Below, in pieces: positions 34,055 to 43,038 of a stretch of DNA of 64,000 bases. Every line of letters starts with the position of its first letter. The stretch's first letter is position 1. Origin of the DNA: Pararoseomonas baculiformis (GTDB lineage Bacteria; Pseudomonadota; Alphaproteobacteria; Acetobacterales; Acetobacteraceae); the NCBI RefSeq assembly GCF_017813395.1, contig NZ_JAGIZB010000009.1, forward strand, positions 124,001 through 188,000. The letters are read 5' to 3'. The position numbers were made by a program, and so were the translations under genes. The notes beneath the pieces were generated by a model. It was not told where the DNA came from and did not search any database. It saw only the letters and a list, made by a program, of their open reading frames with translations.

Positions 34055-35626
34055 TCACATTGGCTTTGCTGTCCGCATGCGCTGCGCGGCCATCTCTCCG
34101 ATCATGACACAGGTGAAATGCAGATTGGCGCGGCAGTCCGTGGGCATGATGGATGCGTCCGCCACCCTCAACCCGCGGACACCGCGTACAACCAGGTCCG
34201 GATCCACCACACCTCGCGGATCCTCGTGGACGGTCATCCGGCAGGTGCCGGCCGCGTGCTGGATATCTCCGGCTTCCTGAAGCATCAGGGCGTCCAACTC
34301 AGCGTCGGGCAGGGCCGCCGCTTCCGTCATGGCCAATCCGGTCTCCCCGAAGGTGATCGCGTCCGCGATCCGGGCCACGGGCTCCAGCCCACAAAGACGC
34401 GCCAGGCGCCGAACGCCGTCGCGCATCCGCAACCGGTCGGCCGGATGGTCCAGCATGTTCTCATCGATAACCGGTTGCGCATCCGGTTCCGCCGAGGTCA
34501 GGCGTATCTCGCCCCGGGAGAAGGCGTCGTAGAGCGCAACCCCGATGCCGCCGGCTGGCGACACGCCGCCCTCCACCAGGCCGCGATGGTTATACGCGAC
34601 CATGATCATGTCCCGCTCGCCGCCACCCCCGAGGCGGCTGCTGTAGGTAACGCAGAGGTTGGTGTGGCGGGCATCCGGATGCCCCGCGCGAAACTCAGGC
34701 CTGAGGGCCAGGCTCGCACGCAGGATGGGGTGGTCCATCAGGTGCTGCCCCACCGCAGGCTGGTCATGCAGGACCGGGATGCCGAGGTCACGCAGCGTCG
34801 CCGCCGGTCCAATGCCGCTGCGCATCAGAAGGCAGGGGCTGTGGATCGCGCCGGCCGAGAGGACCACTTCCCGGGCGCCGATCTCCTCCCACGCACCACC
34901 GCCGAAGCGAACGCGGACGCCGCGGACGCCGTGTCCTTCGAACAGCACCCGATCCACCAGAGCCTCGCCCCGGATCTCCAGATTCGCGCGCCCCCGCGCG
35001 GGCTCCAGATAGGCGTCGTTCGTCGTCACCCGCACGCCCCCACGCAGGTTGATCGGGTTGCAGGAGACTCCTTCGCCTTCCGGCGCGTTCAGATCCGGCT
35101 TCAGGGGATAGCCGCCCAGCAGCGCGGCGTCGCGCAGGGCCAGGTCCACCGCCCCCCATTCCGCCTCGGGCATGCGCCAGACAGGCAGCGGCCCGCCCTG
35201 CCGCCGGCCCGGCACGCCGAAATCTGCGTCGTCCTCAATCCGGTCGAAGAGCGGCATCACCTCTGCGGCGGACCATCCCTCGCAGCCTATCTCGGCCCAG
35301 GTATCGAAGGCGGCGGGCACCCCGCGGATCGCGATCTGGGCATTGACGGTGGACGACCCGCCCATGGTCCTGCCGCGCCAGTAGAATTTCGGCGCCTGCG
35401 CCCGGGTGCGGCGGGCCATCAGGCCGGGCCACTGCCATTCCGCCTGATGCCGGGGGTCGTGCATGAAGGGCACGATATTGGGGCTGCGTAGCGCGGCCGG
35501 CGCCTCCGCCGGGCGCCAGTCGCGGCCGGCCTCCAGCAGCAGAACGCGGCGCCAGGGGTCCTCCGAGAGACGCGCAGCAAGGGCAGCTCCAGCCGAACCG
35601 GCGCCGACCACGATGACATCGTACAT
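34055..35626 (-). CDS. GMC family FAD-dependent oxidoreductase (second)
   Basis: 523 residues. GAGSAG lies at 8-13, GRTMGGSSTVNAQIAIRG near 85-102, the catalytic His in HAAGTCRM near 457, and NLHFTCVMIGE near the end. Length and layout match choline dehydrogenase-like enzymes. It would oxidise an alcohol using FAD, with electrons probably passed to the quinone pool or oxygen. It differs clearly from the first GMC protein in the window, so the two are not recent duplicates. Start at 35626 has GGAGAG about 10 nt upstream. Nothing next to it shows the substrate; the ABC operon is convergent. Confidence 0.92.
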   Translation of the reverse strand: MYDVIVVGAGSAGAALAARLSEDPWRRVLLLEAGRDWRPAEAPAALRSPNIVPFMHDPRHQAEWQWPGLMARRTRAQAPKFYWRGRTMGGSSTVNAQIAIRGVPAAFDTWAEIGCEGWSAAEVMPLFDRIEDDADFGVPGRRQGGPLPVWRMPEAEWGAVDLALRDAALLGGYPLKPDLNAPEGEGVSCNPINLRGGVRVTTNDAYLEPARGRANLEIRGEALVDRVLFEGHGVRGVRVRFGGGAWEEIGAREVVLSAGAIHSPCLLMRSGIGPAATLRDLGIPVLHDQPAVGQHLMDHPILRASLALRPEFRAGHPDARHTNLCVTYSSRLGGGGERDMIMVAYNHRGLVEGGVSPAGGIGVALYDAFSRGEIRLTSAEPDAQPVIDENMLDHPADRLRMRDGVRRLARLCGLEPVARIADAITFGETGLAMTEAAALPDAELDALMLQEAGDIQHAAGTCRMTVHEDPRGVVDPDLVVRGVRGLRVADASIMPTDCRANLHFTCVMIGEMAAQRMRTAKPM

Positions 35627-35741
35627 GGTGACGAATCTCTCCAGGCGGTGAAGGACAGGGCTGTCGCTGGGTCAAGTCGTCAGCACAACTTCGCAGCTCG
35701 CGCCATGGCTGGTGGCGTAGAGCGCTGCCTCAGGTGCCTCA

Positions 35742-35897
35742 CCGAGCCGCGATGTGCGAAACGGAGCTCGCCAGCGTTCTGCGCCAGTCCAGGCCAGTGA
35801 GGCAGATCAGGCTTCCCGCAAGGCCCAGGGCCGCTCGCAACAGGACTTGCAAGAAGACCTTTGGCGTCAGCACGCACGGGATCGCCCCGTCCGCGAA
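35742..35897 (-). pseudogene. Degenerate IS5-family transposase fragment
   Basis: On the minus strand about 50 codons read FADGAIPCVLTPKV...LRAALGLAGSLICLTGLDW. IS5-type DDE transposases have YSDLAIxxxLTLKxxFGLPLRQTxGFxxSLLRLxGLDW at the same place. The reading breaks before the next block (VPDxSTLSRR), and the rest of the gene is missing. The other parts of the 35627-36062 gap hold nothing I can name, apart from the promoter that the respiratory operon must have. Confidence 0.6.
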
Positions 35898-36062
35898 GAC
35901 CCGAGGGCAGCCTCGCCGGCCAGCCCGTCCCCTCCAGGCCGTCACAATGGCTCCTTGACCGCTATTGGAGCTTCGATGTCGTTTTGCGCTCCGATTCCAG
36001 CAACTCTGCTCCGATCCAGCGTTTCGGCTAATGGATACGTCAGCTGGGGGACAACACAGGGC

Positions 36063-37794
36063 ATGGGCCCGCTGCATCACGCCGTGCGGCATCCTGGGTG
36101 GGCACAGCTCGCCGCTCGCATGACCCTGTGCCTACTTGCGGCCTTGATCGGAATGCCCGCCCTCGCTCAGGAGGGGCGTGGGGAGGCGATTACCGCTGCC
36201 AATGTGGCCTCACTGCGCGTTGTCCTCGCCCGCCCAACAGGCCGCCCAGAGCCCCATCAGGTAGCCCCGGTCGCCGCTGGAGGCCTTCTCTTTGTCCTCA
36301 CTCCTTTCCCCCATGAAGTGCTTGCCTTGGACCCTATGCAGCCCAGCGCGCCTCCCCTCTGGCGGCACACGCCCGAAGCAGACGGGCGCGCAGTCGGGCT
36401 GGCCTGCTGCGGCGCCGTGGGTGGTCTCTCGTCGCAGGGAGATAGCCTGTACGTCGCTTCGCTCGACGGGCGCCTGACCGCGCTGGACGCTGCGAGCGGC
36501 GCCCTGCGCTGGACCGTGACCGCGGCCGATCCAGGGCAGGGAGAAACCCTGGGTGCAGCGCCACTGATACGGAATGAGCGGATCTTCCTCGGCAATGCAG
36601 GGGACGATTTCGGGGCACGCGGCTGGGTGGCTGCCCGTGATGCAGCGACGGGACACCTTCTCTGGCAGCGTCACAGCACCGGCCCGGACTCCGAAGTTGG
36701 AATCGGCCAGGGCTTCCGGCCGCGCTATCCAGGCGAACTGGGAGAGGATCTTGGAAAGGTCAGCTGGCCGCCCTCCGCCTGGCAGCAAGGCGGAGGAGGA
36801 GTCTCCGGGCCCATCCTGCTCGATCCCACGCTGAACCTCCTCTTCCACGGAACCGGTCATGCCGCACCCTGGAATCCGGCGCGGCGGGCGGGGGACAACA
36901 AATGGACTGCCGGCCTCTTCGCCCGCGATCCCGCTACGGGAGAGGCCCGCTGGTTCACCGGCTTCAGCCCGCATGACCCGCACGCCCTGGGCAGCGCGAC
37001 CGCCAATATCCTCGCCGAGTTCCCCTGGGAGGGGCAGCGCCGGCGCCTGCTGATCCATCCTGACCCGAATGGCCGCGTCTACCTGCTCGACCCTGGCAGC
37101 GGCGAGATCCTCTCCGCCGAGCCCTTCGTGGCGGTGAACGCGACCGAGGGGGTGGACCTGGCCACGGGGCGCCCGCGCTGGAACGAGGCCAAGCGGCTCG
37201 AAGGGAACGGCATGCTGCGGAATGTCTGCCCGGGCCGCCCCGGTGCGCTGGGAGGCGAGCCGGATTTCCTGGCCGAGGCTGGGCTGCTCTTCCTGCCCGC
37301 CAGCCGGCTCTGCATGGATATCGAGTTCCGCGACGCCTCCTATATCCGCGGCACCGGCTACACCGGGGCGAACATCCGCCTGGGAGCACGGCCAGGCCAG
37401 CCGCGTGGCGCGCTGGTGGCCTGGGGACCCGGCCGCGGCACGGCCGGCCTGGACGGCCGAGGAGGCTTACCCCCTGGGCGGTGGCGTGCTGGCCCTGCCC
37501 GACGGCGTGGTTCTCTACGGCACGCGTGATGGCTGGTTGAAGGCGCGGGACGCGCGCACCGGGCGGGAGCTGTGGCGCTACGATGCGGGAACGGGGATCG
37601 TCAGCCGCCCCCTCGCCTTCCGCGGCCGCGATGGCAGGCCCTATCTCGCCGTGCTGGCCGGCGATGGGCGCGGAGCGGGCCGCGAGATCGACATGCGGGA
37701 CGCCAGCGCCGATTCCGGCATGGCCCATGCGCTGCGGGACTTGCCCCCCCCGCGCGAGCCGGGCGGCCTGCTTCTCGTCTTCGGCCTGCCATGA
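36063..37794 (+). pseudogene. PQQ-dependent alcohol dehydrogenase, frameshifted by one extra G
   Basis: Reads as two overlapping frames: 36063 to 37529 in one and up to 37794 in the other. Together they make a normal quinoprotein of about 576 residues with a signal peptide (MTLCLLAALIGMPALAQ). Family marks are adjacent cysteines in LACCGAVGG, propeller blades such as SLDGRLTALDAASGALRW, and GDNKWTAGLFARDPATGEA. The switch of frame lies at the G-run 37423-37426: removing one G restores GALVAWDPAAARPAWTAEEA and then VVLYGTRDGWLKARDARTG. This may be a sequencing error, a real mutation or phase variation. The gene heads the caa3 operon, so the enzyme would feed electrons to it. Two residues after the probable catalytic Asp (ARDPATG) is Ala, not the Asp typical of lanthanide enzymes. 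Confidence 0.8.
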
Positions 37795-38333
37795 AGCCCT
37801 GGCACGCCGCCTTCCTCACCCTCCTGCTGCTCGCGGGCTGCAAGCGCGAGCAGCGCCAGTACCGCCTTGATCCTGCCATCGCAGAGTCGCTCGACAGGGT
37901 CGAGGTCTTGCCTGTCGGCATCAACGGGCGACCGCCCCGGGTGATCACGATCACAGGGGATCCGTACCGCACAAACGCCTATCAGCTGAGCCAGGGAAAA
38001 CGGCTCTATGCCGGCTTCAACTGCCAAGGTTGCCACGCCGATGGCGGCGGCGGCACAGGCCCTGCCCTGATGAATGGCTGGTGGCGCTACGGCCCGGACG
38101 CCGTTTCCATTTTCCTCTCCATCCGCGACGGCAGGCCGAATGGCATGCCCGCCTTCCGTGACCGAATGACCCCCGAACAGATCTGGCAACTCACCGGCTA
38201 CATCCAGAGCCTTGGCGCCACTCGGGCGAGTGGGGCGGCTCCCAGCCGGAACGATGCCATGCAGACGCGCCCTGCGGAGAACCGCGCCCCTGCCATGTCG
38301 CGCCTCCCCTCCCCCTATGAAGGCGGGCCATGA
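37791..38333 (+). CDS. Lipoprotein cytochrome c
   Basis: 180 residues. Signal with lipobox LLAGC (Cys17) gives an outer- or inner-membrane-anchored lipoprotein. One heme c site, CQGCH at residues 78-82, with axial Met probably in NGMPAF. It is followed by a Pro-rich end. It starts inside the stop of the quinoprotein (ATGA overlap) and overlaps the coxB start, so it fits as the electron carrier between the PQQ enzyme and the oxidase. The start is the ATG at 37791; an upstream frame exists but lacks a signal. Confidence 0.9.
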   Translation: MKPWHAAFLTLLLLAGCKREQRQYRLDPAIAESLDRVEVLPVGINGRPPRVITITGDPYRTNAYQLSQGKRLYAGFNCQGCHADGGGGTGPALMNGWWRYGPDAVSIFLSIRDGRPNGMPAFRDRMTPEQIWQLTGYIQSLGATRASGAAPSRNDAMQTRPAENRAPAMSRLPSPYEGGP

Positions 38334-39319
38334 GGCGGCTCCTACCGCTCCTGTCAGCCGGGCTGCTCGCGGGCTGCACGGGCTGGCAATCGGCCCTGGC
38401 ACCGCGCGGCCCGGTTGCGGATGACCTGCACGGGCTGTTCTGGCTGTTCACCATCACCTGCGCCCTGGTCTGGCTCGCTGTCATGCTGGTGCTGCTGGCG
38501 GCCCTGCTGCGCCGCCCGCCGGATGGGAAGGCGCGGCAGGAGCGGGCCATGCAGCACTCCGCGCGCGCGATCGGCGGCGCGGTGGCCGCGACCGTGGTGA
38601 TCGTCGCCGGCCTCACCGTCGCCAGCTTTCTCGCCACCCGCAGCATCTCCGCCCATGCCGAGGATGCTCTGGTGATCCGCCTGCGCGGCTACCAGTGGTG
38701 GTGGGAGGCGACCTATGCCGATCCCCGCCCGGACCAGAACTTCATCACCGCGAACGAGATCCACGTCCCCACCGGCCGCCTCGTGCGGATCGAACTGGCG
38801 GCCGCTGATGTCATTCATTCCTTCTGGGTTCCCAATCTGTCCGGAAAGCAGGACATGATCCCCGGCCGCGCCAACAGCCTGGCCTTCACCGCCCGGAAGC
38901 CCGGCACCTACCGCGCCCAATGCGCTGAATTCTGCGGTCTGCAGCACGCCCATATGGCCCTGCACGTGGTGGCCGAACCGCCGGAGGCTTTCGAGCGCTG
39001 GCGGACGGCGCAGGTCGCCGAGGCCGCGCGCCCCCACGGGCCGGAAGAGGACGAAGGCCGCCGCATCCTGGAAAGCAAGGCATGCGGCGCCTGCCACACG
39101 GTGCGCGGCACCCAGGCCGCAGGCAATCTCGGCCCCGACCTTACCCATGTCGGCAGCCGCCAGTTCATCGCCGCCGGCATGCTGCCCACCACGCGCGGCA
39201 GCCTCGCCGCCTGGGTGGCCGATCCGCAATCCATCAAGCCCGGCAGCAACATGCCCATGGTGCCCCTGACCGCAGACGAGTTGCAGGCCGTCTCCGCCTA
39301 TCTGACGAGGCTGCGTTGA
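38330..39319 (+). CDS. ctaC: Cytochrome c oxidase subunit II with fused cytochrome c (caa3 type)
   Basis: 329 residues. N-terminal lipobox (LLAGC) and two membrane helices, then a CuA domain whose ligands lie in IHSFWVPNL and CAEFCGLQHAHM. The C-terminus carries a heme c domain (ACGACH), which defines caa3-type oxidases. Aromatic loop YQWWWEATY near residue 120 is the expected electron entry site. It sits in an overlapping chain with the cytochrome c gene before it and subunit I after it. It accepts electrons from cytochrome c or the quinoprotein and passes them to CuA. Confidence 0.95.
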   Translation: MRRLLPLLSAGLLAGCTGWQSALAPRGPVADDLHGLFWLFTITCALVWLAVMLVLLAALLRRPPDGKARQERAMQHSARAIGGAVAATVVIVAGLTVASFLATRSISAHAEDALVIRLRGYQWWWEATYADPRPDQNFITANEIHVPTGRLVRIELAAADVIHSFWVPNLSGKQDMIPGRANSLAFTARKPGTYRAQCAEFCGLQHAHMALHVVAEPPEAFERWRTAQVAEAARPHGPEEDEGRRILESKACGACHTVRGTQAAGNLGPDLTHVGSRQFIAAGMLPTTRGSLAAWVADPQSIKPGSNMPMVPLTADELQAVSAYLTRLR

Positions 39320-41229
39320 CCGCGGCGCTCAAGGATCGCGACCTTCGCGACACCGCGCTGGAGGAGAAGCTGCTGCATGCGCGCCTGGCGCATACCTGGC
39401 GCACGCCCCCGGGCCTGATCGGCTTCTTCACCACGGTGGACCACAAGCGGATCGCGGTGCGCTACATCATCACCGCCTTTGCCTTCCTGTTCCTGGGCGG
39501 CATCCTGGCGATGCTGATGCGCTGGCAGCTCTCGCGCCCCGAAGCAGGTCTGATCGGGCCGGATCTCTACAACCAGATCTTCACCATCCACGGCTCCACC
39601 ATGATGTTCCTCTTCGCCGTGCCGGTGATGGAGGCGGTGGGGGTTCTGCTGGTTCCGTTGATGCTGGGCACGCGCAACATCGCCTTCCCGCGCCTCAACG
39701 CCTTCTCCTACTGGATCTACCTGGCCGGCGGGCTCGTGCTCTGGGTGGCCTTCGTGCTGGACATGGGGCCGGATGTCGGCTGGTTCGCCTATGTCCCCCT
39801 CTCCGGGCCGCAATACTCGCCTGGGAAGCGGGTCGATATCTGGGCCCAGATGATCACCTTCACCGAGATCGCGGCCCTCGCCATCTCGGTAGAGATCGTG
39901 GTGACGGTGCTGAAGCAGCGCGCCCCGGGCATGAGGCTGGACCGCATCCCGCTCTTCGTCTGGGCGAGCTTCGTCACCTCGCTCGTGGTGATCCTCGCCA
40001 TGCCGGCCATCGTGCTCGCCAGCACCATGCTCATCCTGGACAGGCTGGTGGGCACGCATTTCTACAACCCATCCGAAGGGGGCGATGCGCTGCTCTGGCA
40101 GCACCTGTTCTGGTTCTTCGGCCACCCGGAGGTCTACATCATCTTCCTGCCGGCCACCGGCATGATCTCCTCCATGCTGCCCACCTTCGTGCGGCGCCCG
40201 GTCTTCGGCTACCTGGCCCTCGTGCTGGCGATGGTCAGCATCGGCCTGCTCTCCTTCGGCCTCTGGGTCCACCACATGTTCACCACGGGCCTGCCACGCG
40301 TCGGAGAAAGCTTTTTCACCGCCTCATCCATGGCCATCGCCGTGCCGGCCGGAGTTCAGATCTTCTGCTGGCTCGCCACGATCTGGCTCGGCCGGCCGGT
40401 CTGGCGCGTGCCCTTCCTCTTCATCCTCGCCTTCTTCTTCACCTTCGTCCTGGGCGGGCTGACAGGCGTGATGGTCGCCTCGGTCCCGCTCGACACCCAG
40501 GTGCATGACACCTACTTCGTCGTCGCGCATTTCCACTATGTGCTGGTGGGCGGCGCGGTCTTTCCGCTGCTGGCCGCGATCACCTACTGGTTCCCGAAGA
40601 TGACCGGGCGGATGATGAGCGAGCGGCTGGGCCGGTGGTCCGTCGCGCTGCTCTTCCTCGGCTTCAACTTCACCTTCTTCCCCATGCATATCCTCGGCCT
40701 GCAGGGCATGCCGCGGCGCATCTACACCTATCAGATGGATCTTCCCTGGGGCGGGATGAACCTCTTTGTCAGCCTCTGCTCCATCGCGCTGGCGCTGGGC
40801 TTCGCGCTCTTTGCCTTCAACGCCATCCGCAGCACCCGTTCGGGAGAAGCCGCCGGGGACAATCCCTGGGGCGCGGCCACCCTGGAATGGGCCACCTCTT
40901 CACCACCGCCGCCCTATAACTTCGCGCGCATCCCGGTGGTGAGCAGCGCCAACCCGATCTGGGACCAAGGCCAGTCGCTGCCGGTTGCCTCCGGCCTCAG
41001 CGTCAACAGGCGAGAGCTTCTCGTCACCACCACCGCCGATGCAGAGCCGGAAGTGCGCGAAACCTCGCCAGGCAACTCCATCTGGCCCTTCCTCTCGGCC
41101 ATCGCCACCACGATCATGCTTGTCGGCTCCATCTTCACGCCATGGGCCGTGGTCTGGGGCTCCATTCCCGTGGCCATCGGGCTCATCGGCTGGTTCTGGC
41201 CACGCGGCACGCCGGAGGATGATTCATGA
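39316..41229 (+). CDS. ctaD: Cytochrome c oxidase subunit I (caa3 type)
   Basis: 637 residues, longer than the usual ~540, because two further membrane helices follow the core (near residues 595 and 615). The heme-copper core is complete: heme a ligand in IFTIHGSTMMF, CuB/Tyr region WQHLFWFFGHPEVYI, CuB histidines in VHHMF and heme a/a3 histidines in VAHFHYVLVGG. The proton-pump residues are not fully checked here. I chose the TTG at 39316, which overlaps the subunit II stop (TTGA); it yields a sensible N-terminus, though no strong ribosome site is seen. The last bases overlap the subunit III start. Confidence 0.95.
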   Translation: MTAALKDRDLRDTALEEKLLHARLAHTWRTPPGLIGFFTTVDHKRIAVRYIITAFAFLFLGGILAMLMRWQLSRPEAGLIGPDLYNQIFTIHGSTMMFLFAVPVMEAVGVLLVPLMLGTRNIAFPRLNAFSYWIYLAGGLVLWVAFVLDMGPDVGWFAYVPLSGPQYSPGKRVDIWAQMITFTEIAALAISVEIVVTVLKQRAPGMRLDRIPLFVWASFVTSLVVILAMPAIVLASTMLILDRLVGTHFYNPSEGGDALLWQHLFWFFGHPEVYIIFLPATGMISSMLPTFVRRPVFGYLALVLAMVSIGLLSFGLWVHHMFTTGLPRVGESFFTASSMAIAVPAGVQIFCWLATIWLGRPVWRVPFLFILAFFFTFVLGGLTGVMVASVPLDTQVHDTYFVVAHFHYVLVGGAVFPLLAAITYWFPKMTGRMMSERLGRWSVALLFLGFNFTFFPMHILGLQGMPRRIYTYQMDLPWGGMNLFVSLCSIALALGFALFAFNAIRSTRSGEAAGDNPWGAATLEWATSSPPPPYNFARIPVVSSANPIWDQGQSLPVASGLSVNRRELLVTTTADAEPEVRETSPGNSIWPFLSAIATTIMLVGSIFTPWAVVWGSIPVAIGLIGWFWPRGTPEDDS

Positions 41230-41828
41230 ACCAGCGGATCATCACCGACCTTTCGCGCCTGCCCCTGCACGGATCGGGCACCGCCAGCCTGACCTGGTGG
41301 GGCACGCTGGCCTTCATGCTGATCGAGGGCATGGGCTTCGCCTTGGCGATCGGCTCCTATCTCTACCTCGTCAGCGTGGCCGCCGAATGGCCTCCGGGCG
41401 GCGTGCCGCCGGATCCGCTCTGGGGCACCGCCGTCACCGCCGTGTTCGTGATCAGTATCGTGCCCAACCTCCTCCTCTCCCGCTGGGCGGGAGAGGAGGA
41501 TCTGCGGAAAGTGCGGATCGGGATCGTGCTGATGTCGGTCCTCGGCCTGGTGCCGCTGGCGCTGCGGGTGTTCGAGTTCAGCGCGCTCAACATGTCCTGG
41601 GACAGCAACGCCTATGGTTCCATCACCTGGCTGCTGCTGGGCCTGCACACCACGCATCTTGTTACCGACGTGGCGGACACCTTCGTATTGGCCGCCGTGA
41701 TGTTCACCCGGCACGGGGACAACAAGCGCCGCTACGGCGACGTGCAGGACAATGCCCTGTACTGGAACTTCGTCACCCTTACCTGGCTGCCTGTCTATGC
41801 CTGCCTCTATGGGATACCCCGGCTGTGA
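41226..41828 (+). CDS. ctaE: Cytochrome c oxidase subunit III family protein
   Basis: 200 residues, five or six membrane helices. WWGTLAFMLIEGMGFALAIG and GLHTTHLVTDVADTFVLAAV match subunit III of caa3 oxidases, and the helix ending WNFVTLTWLPVYACLYGIP is the usual C-terminus. It starts inside the ctaD stop, which suggests that the four genes are translated in sequence. A long hairpin is embedded in the gene at 41470-41500. Confidence 0.92.
   Translation: MNQRIITDLSRLPLHGSGTASLTWWGTLAFMLIEGMGFALAIGSYLYLVSVAAEWPPGGVPPDPLWGTAVTAVFVISIVPNLLLSRWAGEEDLRKVRIGIVLMSVLGLVPLALRVFEFSALNMSWDSNAYGSITWLLLGLHTTHLVTDVADTFVLAAVMFTRHGDNKRRYGDVQDNALYWNFVTLTWLPVYACLYGIPRL
41470..41500 (+). repeat. Perfect 14-bp stem-loop inside the subunit III gene
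   Basis: CCTCCTCTCCCGC and GCGGGAGAGGAGG pair perfectly around TGG, extended by one T-A pair. It is inside the coding region (LLLSRWAGEEDL). Such a strong intragenic hairpin in a polycistronic mRNA could modulate transcript stability or translation of the genes after it. Confidence 0.6.
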
Positions 41829-42157
41829 CGCCGCCGCCCGCGCATCCGGTACTGCTGGCCTGGGCGGGGCTGGTCATGGGCCCGGCGGCCTTGCTGGCAA
41901 ATACGCAGCTTGGCCTGACGCTCCCCTATGCGGAATGCGGGGCTTCCCTCCGGCCGGGCCCCTTCCTGTCCGGAGCAGCCGTCCTTCTTTCCCTTCTCGG
42001 CGCCTGGCTGTCCTGGCGCGCCTCGGGGCTGCGGCGCAGCGGAGCGGGGATGCCAGGTTTCATCGGCTCGCTCGGTGCGCTGACCGGGCTGATCATTGCC
42101 TTCGCCCTGCTGCTGCAGAGCCTTGCCACACTGGTGATCAGCGCATGCGCGCGCTAG
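41825..42157 (+). CDS. Small membrane protein of the caa3 cluster
   Basis: 110 residues with three membrane helices. The GTG start at 41825 overlaps the subunit III stop (GTGA). Conserved-looking pieces are WAGLVMGPAALLANTQLGL and FIGSLGALTGLIIAFALLLQ. Small helical proteins of this kind commonly lie between subunit III and ctaG in caa3 clusters of Rhodospirillales. It may be a subunit or an assembly aid. No family name recognised. Confidence 0.7.
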   Translation: MTPPPAHPVLLAWAGLVMGPAALLANTQLGLTLPYAECGASLRPGPFLSGAAVLLSLLGAWLSWRASGLRRSGAGMPGFIGSLGALTGLIIAFALLLQSLATLVISACAR

Positions 42158-43038
42158 CCGCCCCCGCCCTCACGGCGCTGCTCCTCCTGCCTCATGCCGC
42201 CTGGGCGCATGGCGGCGAGCAACACGAGCACGGCCCTGGCTGGACCTTCGATCCCTGGGTGCTCACCCCGTTGCTGGTATCCCTCGCCCTCTATCTGGCC
42301 GGCACCGCCCGCTTGTGGAGCCGCGCCGGGTATGGGCGCGGCATCCGCCCGTGGCAGCTCTCCACCTATCTCGCTGGCTGGCTCTTCATGGCCGGCGCGC
42401 TCCTCTCGCCGCTGCACTGGTTCGGGGAACGCGTCTTCACGCTGCACATGATCGAGCATGAGATCGTCATGGCCGTGGCCGCGCCGCTCCTAGTCCTCGC
42501 TCGTCCCGCCGGCGCGCTCGCCTGGGCGCTTCCCGCCCGCTGGCGCCATGCCCTGGGGCGCATCGGCCGCACCCGCCCGATGCGCGCGGCCTGGCTGGCA
42601 GTCACCGCGCCTGTCTTCGCCACCCTGGCGCATGGCGTGGCCATATGGGCCTGGCACATCCCCGTGCTCTTCGACGCGGCGGTGGTCGTATCCCTGCTGC
42701 ATCGGCTGCAACATCTCAGCTTCATCCTCACAGCCCTCATCTTCTGGTGGGCCCTGCTGCGCCGATGTTCCGCGGGCTCCGCCGCGCTCCACCTCTTCGT
42801 CACCATGATGCACACGGGCGTGCTGGGGGCGCTGATGGCCCTTGCGCCGCGCGTGCTCTACACCACGCAGACCGCGCAGGCCGGCCTCTGGGGCCTCACC
42901 CCGCTGGAGGACCAGCAGCTGGCGGGTCTGGTGATGTGGATCCCGGCTGGCACCATCTATGTGGCGGCCGCGCTCGGCTTCACGGCCTCCTGGATCAGCC
43001 GCGCAGGCCGGGGCGGGAAGGTCGCACATGCGCCCTAG
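42145..43038 (+). CDS. ctaG: Cytochrome c oxidase assembly protein CtaG (caa3 type)
   Basis: 297 residues, seven or eight membrane helices. A signal-like start ends in WAHGGEQHEHG; the family blocks are LHMIEHEIVMAVAAPLLVLA, WAWHIPVLFDAAVV, LQHLSFILTALIFWWAL and MMHTGVLGALMALAPRVLY. This is the caa3_CtaG family (not the soluble Cox11-type CtaG) and its His-rich helices probably handle copper or heme during assembly of subunit I. It overlaps the small membrane protein before it by 13 bases, and the cytochrome gene after it by 11. Confidence 0.92.
   Translation: MRALAAPALTALLLLPHAAWAHGGEQHEHGPGWTFDPWVLTPLLVSLALYLAGTARLWSRAGYGRGIRPWQLSTYLAGWLFMAGALLSPLHWFGERVFTLHMIEHEIVMAVAAPLLVLARPAGALAWALPARWRHALGRIGRTRPMRAAWLAVTAPVFATLAHGVAIWAWHIPVLFDAAVVVSLLHRLQHLSFILTALIFWWALLRRCSAGSAALHLFVTMMHTGVLGALMALAPRVLYTTQTAQAGLWGLTPLEDQQLAGLVMWIPAGTIYVAAALGFTASWISRAGRGGKVAHAP

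Noticed and set aside
34118-35491. Plus-strand 457-codon frame opposite the second GMC gene
   Set aside because: Antisense shadow with no motif.
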